Shown: positions 5,140 through 8,951 of the stretch, piece after piece
How positions within the stretch are numbered: the first letter of the stretch is position 1
Layout of the letters: every line of letters begins with the position of its first letter
Origin: JBFLXN01 sp040755715 [NCBI: Candidatus Edwardsbacteria bacterium]
GTDB taxonomy: Bacteria > Edwardsbacteria > AC1 > JBFLXN01
Length of the DNA: 8,951 nucleotides
NCBI GenBank assembly: GCA_040755715.1
Contig: JBFLXN010000116.1
Location: 1-8,951, forward strand
Direction of reading: 5' to 3'
Made by a program: the position numbers and the translations under genes
The notes under the pieces: generated by a model
Seen by the model: the letters and a program-made list of their open reading frames with translations, nothing else
Database searches by the model: none
Told to the model about the DNA's origin: nothing

Positions 5140-6600
5140 ATGAAACCAATAGAAATAATTTTTTTTATTTTTTATACATTCCTGCTTCTTATTCTGTTCA
5201 TTTATGCATTTCATGCCTACCTAATGCTCTTCCTTTACCGTAGGAACAAAAAGAAATTCAAAAATGAATGTCAATCGCTTTCTACATTCCCCAAGGTGAC
5301 TGTTCAACTTCCCGTCTATAATGAGGAGTATGTGGTAGAACGTTTGATTCGTAGCGTTTGTGCAATGGAGTATCCTAAAGATAAATTAGAAGTGCAGGTG
5401 TTGGATGATTCCACTGATGAGACTCGGGCGATTGCTCAAAGTCTGGTGCAGGCATATGAAAGAGACGGATATAATATAAGATATTGTCATAGAGAAAAAA
5501 GAGAAGGCTACAAGGCAGGAGCATTAAGGGAAGGACTTAAATTTGCCGAAGGTGAATTCATTGCAATTTTTGATGCCGATTTCGTTCCTCCCAAAGATTT
5601 TTTGCTAAGAGCAATACCATATTTTAATAACCCTCAGATAGGTGTGGTCCAGAGTCGGTGGGGGCACTTAAATGATGACTATTCTCTACTAACCTGGGGG
5701 CAGGCTTTAGGGTTGGACGGTCATTTTGTGATAGAACAGGTTGTTAGAAATGTGGTTGGAGTATTTATCAATTTTAATGGCACAGCTGGAATCTGGCGAA
5801 AGGAGTGTATCCTTGATGCTGGCAACTGGCAGGATGATACTTTGACAGAAGATATGGACCTTTCCTATCGGGCACAATTAAAGGGGTGGAAATTTATTTA
5901 TCTCCAGGACTTGGTGTGTCCGGCAGAGATTCCTGCAGAAATAAATGGATTTAAAAATCAGCAATATCGCTGGGCAAAGGGAACAAGTCAAACAGCCAAA
6001 AAGATTTTGCCACTCATCTGGAAAAGAAAAGACCTCTCATTGCCGATTAAATTTGAGGCGACTATTCATTTAACCGGTAATTTAGTCTTTCCCGTGATGC
6101 TTCTCATCGCACTTTTTACCTTTCCCATTCTGGTGCTTAAGGTTACCTGTCAACCAGCTAGAGGTTATTTTTTAGCACTTTCCATTTTCAGTCTGGGTGC
6201 CTTGAGTTATCCACTTTACTACCTTTACGGTCAAAAAGAAGTCTATCCTGATTGGAAAAAAAGGGCACTCTATCTTCCAATTCTTATGGGAGGAGGCTTT
6301 GGCTCAAGTATCATTAACACCAGAGCGGTCTTAGAAGCACTTTTAAATTTAAAGAGTGACTGGCTGCGGACTCCCAAATATAATTTAACAAAAAAGGAAA
6401 ATAACTGGCGAGGGAAAAAATATCAAGTAAACCTGAGTCTACTTACTCTGGCTGAAATTCTCGTGGGAGTTTATTCCTTTTGGACTCTGTTTTATGCATT
6501 TAAAGAAAATCAATTAGCGATTGTTCCTTTTGTCTTTCTTTATTGTTTTGGTTTTACATTTGTAGGGATTCTCTCTCTGGCTCATGCCTTTAAGAAATAG
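5140..6600 (+). CDS. membrane glycosyltransferase family 2, cellulose-synthase / CslA-like
   Basis: This is a processive-type inverting glycosyltransferase that builds a beta-linked polysaccharide from nucleotide sugars at the cytoplasmic membrane. Residues from ATG 5140: a membrane helix (5-32), the GT2 core with PVYNE (58-62), DDSTD (89-93), the DAD metal site (145-147), GTAGIW (214-219), the catalytic TED (236-238, in TLTEDMDLSYRAQLKGW) and QQYRW (274-278), then about four to five membrane helices (about 307-335, 343-363, 375-395, 430-455, 458-482). The Q-Q-x-R-W motif is typical of synthases that extend a chain. No PilZ domain is present, so c-di-GMP control is not indicated. Glucomannan 4-beta-mannosyltransferase-like (CslA) is the closest guess; substrate and product are not determined. 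The TTG at 5128 is in frame, but ATG 5140 has GAGA at the right distance. Confidence 0.88.
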   Translation: MKPIEIIFFIFYTFLLLILFIYAFHAYLMLFLYRRNKKKFKNECQSLSTFPKVTVQLPVYNEEYVVERLIRSVCAMEYPKDKLEVQVLDDSTDETRAIAQSLVQAYERDGYNIRYCHREKREGYKAGALREGLKFAEGEFIAIFDADFVPPKDFLLRAIPYFNNPQIGVVQSRWGHLNDDYSLLTWGQALGLDGHFVIEQVVRNVVGVFINFNGTAGIWRKECILDAGNWQDDTLTEDMDLSYRAQLKGWKFIYLQDLVCPAEIPAEINGFKNQQYRWAKGTSQTAKKILPLIWKRKDLSLPIKFEATIHLTGNLVFPVMLLIALFTFPILVLKVTCQPARGYFLALSIFSLGALSYPLYYLYGQKEVYPDWKKRALYLPILMGGGFGSSIINTRAVLEALLNLKSDWLRTPKYNLTKKENNWRGKKYQVNLSLLTLAEILVGVYSFWTLFYAFKENQLAIVPFVFLYCFGFTFVGILSLAHAFKK

Positions 6601-6730
6601 CCTGACCTGGCTCTGAGAGAAGTAAATTATTTGACTTAGTAGTGAAAAGAAAATATCAGGCGGAATAGGATATGGAGAAACACCATGGGTATCTGAACCG
6701 CTTATTTTATTATCTCGGAATTTCGGTAAA

Positions 6731-6886
6731 GCCACAGAATTACACAGATTAACACAGAGTAAATAGAAATTCATAGAAATTTTTGAAAACTTGTGGAAAT
6801 TTATTGTTCTTTACTACAAGTTTCTATCACCCCGATTTAATCGGGGTTCTATCAGTTTCCGTATTTCTCTGCGTTAATCTGTGGCT
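6731..6886. repeat. dispersed inverted-repeat element (ACAGATTAACRCAGAG arms)
   Basis: The left arm (6744-6759, ACAGATTAACACAGAG) and the reverse complement of the right arm (6867-6882) agree in 15 of 16 bases. The outer ends also match (GCCACAG at 6731-6737, CTGTGGC at 6879-6885). The left arm carries an extra internal copy of the ACAGA block. Repeats of this wording are familiar from many uncultured candidate-phylum genomes, where they lie between genes. The interior is AT-rich, non-coding, and holds the palindrome at 6829-6847. Confidence 0.6.
6822..6854. repeat. 17-bp palindrome flanked by 8-bp direct repeats
   Basis: CCCCGATTTAATCGGGG (6830-6846) is a near-perfect palindrome around one central base. 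The sequence TTCTATCA lies on both sides (6822-6829 and 6847-6854), so the palindrome looks inserted with a duplicated target, inside the larger repeat element. It resembles in style the ACCCCGTTAGA palindrome within the antiporter gene. Confidence 0.55.
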
Positions 6887-6927
6887 ACTAAGTTGTCTGG
6901 TTGTCCCGCTTTTAGATGGAGGAAAAG

Positions 6928-8394
6928 ATGTCTACTGAAACTTTGATGTTGAGCACAGTCTTTGTGCCAATCTTGGGTTCTTTGACCATTCCTTTGGTTG
7001 CACAAATTTCGTCAAAGGCGAGGTCTGTCTGGTCTCTCTTACTGGGAATCGTGACCTCGCTCTGTCCGATTCTGTTGATTCCCTTTGCATTGAAAGGAGG
7101 AAATCTAGTTGTTCAAAAGCCCTTAGTCTATGGTTTTGACGCTGTCTTTGTAGCCGATGCACTTTCTATTTTTATGGCAATTGTTTCTTCATTCATCGGC
7201 GGATTGATTGTTTTCTATTCCTTAGGCTATGTGAAACACGAAGAAGAACAGAATGAATATTATTTGATGGTGCTTCTCTTTATTGGCGCAATGATGGGGC
7301 TGGTCTTCTCCGCCAATCTGATAATGATGTATCTCTTCTGGGAAATTTCGGCAATCTGCTGTTGGCGATTGATAGGATTCTATCGTGAGAAAGAACATGT
7401 AATCAAAGCCGACAAATCGTTTTTAGTAACTTTTGGTGGAGCGGTAGTGATGCTTTTTGGGTTTATCACTATTTATAATCAGACAGGCACATTTAATTTA
7501 CTGGAAATGAGGGGAACCACTATTTCTTCTCTGGCAGTGGTCCTGATTCTAATCGGTATGTTTTCCAAGTCCGCAACAGTGCCAATTCATACCTGGCTGC
7601 CGGATGCGGGTGTGGCTCCTTCAACTGTTACTGCTCTTCTCCACGCCGCTGTTCTGGTAAAGATCGGCGTCTATGCCTTTGCGAGGATTTTTTGTTTTAC
7701 ATTTACCTTGCCGAATGGATGGTATACTTGGATTCCAGTTCTGGCAATGCTTTCGGCTTTGATATCTGCTTGTGCCGCTATGGTTGATAATAATATGAAG
7801 AGAATTCTAGCCTATTCTACGGTAAGTCAGATTGGTTATATTTTCTTGGGATTCGGGATGTTCAATCAAGTAGGAATTGCCGGTGCTCTGCTCTTTATCT
7901 TGATGCACGGTCTGGCTAAAGCAGGATTATTTTTGTGTGCCGGAGTGGTGGAGCATGCCACTCATACAAAAGACATTCGGGAGATGGGGGGATTGATTAA
8001 GACGATGCCGATTACAGCTATTTCTTATCTCTTGTGTGCTCTTTCGGTAATTGGCATTCCGCCATTGGGCGGATTCTTCTCAAAATTCATGGTCATTATG
8101 GCCACAGTCAAAGGTGGACAAATCTGGGTAGCGGCTTTGGCGATTTTCACAGCAGGTCTGACATTGCTTTATCTCTTTAGGCTCTTTAATGCTGTTTTCC
8201 TCGGTGAAGCCAAGAAGAAAGATGTTTACCCCGTTAGAAGTTCTGTCTCTAACGGGGTTCATGAAGGAACTCCAGTGATGTTAATTACTATTGCTTCTTT
8301 AGCAGTTCTTTCGCTCTTGGCTGGAATTCTGGTAAGATATCCGATGCAGTTAGTCAATGTTGCGACCATGCAGATAGTGGGGGGGATGAAGTAG
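6928..8394 (+). CDS. NuoL/MrpA-like proton-translocating membrane subunit (complex I / membrane hydrogenase / antiporter type)
   Basis: This integral membrane protein belongs to the family of ion-pumping subunits of NADH dehydrogenase, group 4 hydrogenases and Mrp antiporters. The 488 residues form about 14 hydrophobic segments. Family landmarks: Glu139 in LFWEIS (TM5), Lys214 in MFSKSATVPIHTWLPDA (TM7), Lys245 in LLHAAVLVKIGVYA (TM8), MKRILAYSTVSQIGY (290-304), His327-Lys331 (HGLAKAG) and Lys386 in GGFFSK (TM12). The RLIGF...KADKSFLVT stretch after TM5 is NuoL-like, but the long C-terminal lateral helix of NuoL (about 600 residues) is missing. The start is ATG 6928: SD GGAGGA lies 5 bases before it, whereas ATG 6916 overlaps the SD. 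No other complex subunit is in the window, so the host complex is unknown. A palindromic repeat is inserted in frame (residues 434-444). Confidence 0.85.
   Translation: MSTETLMLSTVFVPILGSLTIPLVAQISSKARSVWSLLLGIVTSLCPILLIPFALKGGNLVVQKPLVYGFDAVFVADALSIFMAIVSSFIGGLIVFYSLGYVKHEEEQNEYYLMVLLFIGAMMGLVFSANLIMMYLFWEISAICCWRLIGFYREKEHVIKADKSFLVTFGGAVVMLFGFITIYNQTGTFNLLEMRGTTISSLAVVLILIGMFSKSATVPIHTWLPDAGVAPSTVTALLHAAVLVKIGVYAFARIFCFTFTLPNGWYTWIPVLAMLSALISACAAMVDNNMKRILAYSTVSQIGYIFLGFGMFNQVGIAGALLFILMHGLAKAGLFLCAGVVEHATHTKDIREMGGLIKTMPITAISYLLCALSVIGIPPLGGFFSKFMVIMATVKGGQIWVAALAIFTAGLTLLYLFRLFNAVFLGEAKKKDVYPVRSSVSNGVHEGTPVMLITIASLAVLSLLAGILVRYPMQLVNVATMQIVGGMK
8228..8258. repeat. palindromic repeat inside the antiporter coding region
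   Basis: ACCCCGTTAGA (8228-8238) and TCTAACGGGGT (8248-8258) are perfect 11-bp inverted repeats with a 9-base spacer. In the gene's frame it reads YPVRSSVSNGV, in the loop between the last two predicted membrane helices. The same type of dispersed palindrome is known between genes in candidate-phylum genomes. Here it preserves the frame. Confidence 0.7.
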
Positions 8395-8562
8395 CACCTA
8401 AATTACTCTTTTGATTCAGAGCCTATTTTACCCAAAGATTTAGAAATTTGAAATAAAATAGTGAAATGGGAAGGTTCTAAGAAATAATTCAGCCAGAGTT
8501 GGGATATCCGAAATAGTTCGCCTATCCCGCCATTTTAGGCGAAATGACTAAACAAAGAGAAA
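8395..8562. other. intergenic stretch with a hairpin (8517-8543)
   Basis: TTCGCCTA (8517-8524) pairs perfectly with TAGGCGAA (8536-8543), leaving an 11-base loop. A competing CGCC/GGCG pairing (8528-8531 with 8538-8541) is possible. No T-run follows, so it is not a standard terminator. It could be another dispersed palindrome. Nothing else is recognisable between the antiporter gene and the next one. Confidence 0.5.
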
Positions 8563-8847
8563 ATGTTGATTATGAAAAAAGAAGAGGCTATTAGACAAGG
8601 GTTAGCATTGGTAAATAGGTCTACAATTGCGATGGTCGGTACGGTGGATGACGAGAGGTATCCTAACATTAGAGCAATGATAAAAATGGAGAACGAGAGG
8701 TTAAAGCAAATATGGTTTAGCATAAACACCTCGTCAAAAAAAGTAACACAACTCAAAAAGAGTCCAAAAGCGTGTGTTTATTTTGTCGATTTCGATAAAT
8801 GGGAGAGATTAATGTTGGTAGGAATTATAATGTTTCAGACCTTATGA
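8563..8847 (+). CDS. pyridoxamine 5'-phosphate oxidase-like protein (general stress protein 26 type), C-terminally shortened
   Basis: The 94-residue frame begins like the PNPOx-like split-barrel flavin-binding proteins: KKEEAIRQGLALVNRSTIAMVGTVDDERYPNIRAM (5-39), IWFSINTSSKKVTQLKKSPKACVYF (50-74) and WERLMLVG (79-86). Full members have about 130-150 residues and end with a conserved part containing 'D..Y....F....G.YY'. That part is missing here; the frame ends with IIMFQTL. In the +1 frame the DNA stays open for some 20 more codons (to the TAA at 8886-8888) without recognisable family sequence. The gene is therefore probably a broken or shortened copy. ATG 8563 has GAGA 4 bases upstream; ATG 8572 is an alternative that matches the usual family start (MKKEEA). 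Confidence 0.65.
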   Translation: MLIMKKEEAIRQGLALVNRSTIAMVGTVDDERYPNIRAMIKMENERLKQIWFSINTSSKKVTQLKKSPKACVYFVDFDKWERLMLVGIIMFQTL

Positions 8848-8910
8848 AGGAAAACGGTCTTTTAAAAATGTGTAGATTTGGGCTGTAAAATTGTAGGATA
8901 ATTAAAGCTA

Positions 8911-8923
8911 GAAGGAGGTCTCG
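8911..8923 (+). promoter_or_regulatory. strong SD of the gene at the right edge
   Basis: GAAGGAGGT (8911-8919) lies 4 bases before ATG 8924. It is among the best ribosome binding sites in the window and is the chief evidence for the partial gene that follows. Confidence 0.7.
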
Positions 8924-8951
8924 ATGACAAAGAGAAAACTCACAGCCCAAG
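8924..8951 (+). CDS. 5' end of a rightward gene, product unknown (partial)
   Basis: The ATG behind the strong SD opens a frame reading MTKRKLTAQ to the window edge. Nine residues are too few to assign a family. ACAGCCCAA (8942-8950), within these codons, is the reverse complement of TTGGGCTGT at 8878-8886, so the leader and first codons could pair across the SD. Confidence 0.6.

Larger units (their letters stand above)
6601..6927. other. gene-free region with an inverted-repeat element
   Basis: No credible coding frame lies between the glycosyltransferase and the antiporter gene. The first 130 bases hold nothing I recognise beyond a weak promoter-like TTGACT (6631-6636) without a good -10 box. 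The rest is the repeat element at 6731-6886, which contains a smaller palindrome. The SD of the next gene (GGAGGA, 6918-6923) closes the region. No terminator with a T-run is visible after the glycosyltransferase. Confidence 0.6.

Noticed and set aside
6201-6215. CTTGAGT, half of an HspR HAIR box
   Set aside because: It lies inside the glycosyltransferase gene without the second half at the right spacing. No full HAIR box was found before hsp20 or hspR.
1-8951. CRISPR arrays, tRNA or rRNA genes
   Set aside because: No regularly spaced direct repeats, cloverleaf patterns or rRNA stretches were seen on either strand.

Overview
The window is AT-rich bacterial DNA with strong purine-rich ribosome binding sites (GGAGG), consensus sigma-70-type promoters (two exact TTGACA-N17-TATAAT) and many small dispersed palindromic repeats. 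Gene content (DUF89 phosphatase, Hsp20, an HspR-like regulator joined to HtrA, a primary-type sigma factor lacking region 1.1, a cellulose-synthase-like GT2 enzyme, a lone NuoL-like antiporter subunit) and repeats of the 'CACAGATTAACACAGAG' and 'ACCCCGTTAGA...TCTAACGGGGT' kinds suggest an uncultured candidate-phylum bacterium such as WOR-3 or Omnitrophota. That placement is a guess from style, not from a marker gene.

Left edge (1-1300): a leftward promoter with a dyad at its start site and an SD leads to a gene that leaves the window. A short peptidase-like remnant overlaps this promoter and runs into a DUF89-family metal-dependent phosphatase gene.

Stress block (1373-3971): a consensus promoter flanked by an inverted repeat drives hsp20. 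Next comes one uninterrupted reading frame that joins an HspR-like MerR-type DNA-binding domain to a complete HtrA/DegQ serine protease (transmembrane segment, His-Asp-Ser triad, two PDZ domains). A perfect internal SD and ATG mark a second start for the protease alone. The RNA around that start can fold into two mutually exclusive hairpins, one of which hides the SD. This is the most interesting locus: a repressor and an envelope protease made as one protein, as two, or both, with a possible RNA switch. Both domains and the small heat-shock protein upstream belong to protein-quality control.

Centre (3972-6600): a 165-bp MITE-like imperfect palindrome with 8-bp direct flanks sits just upstream of an RpoD-family sigma factor gene. 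A membrane polysaccharide synthase (GT2) follows behind its own promoter.

Right part (6601-8951): a 315-bp gene-free stretch holds an inverted-repeat element with a second palindrome nested in it. A NuoL/Mrp-like membrane antiporter subunit follows, whose gene carries a palindromic repeat in frame near its 3' end. Then come a hairpin, a shortened pyridoxamine-phosphate-oxidase-like (general stress) gene, and the first codons of a gene that runs off the right edge behind a strong SD.
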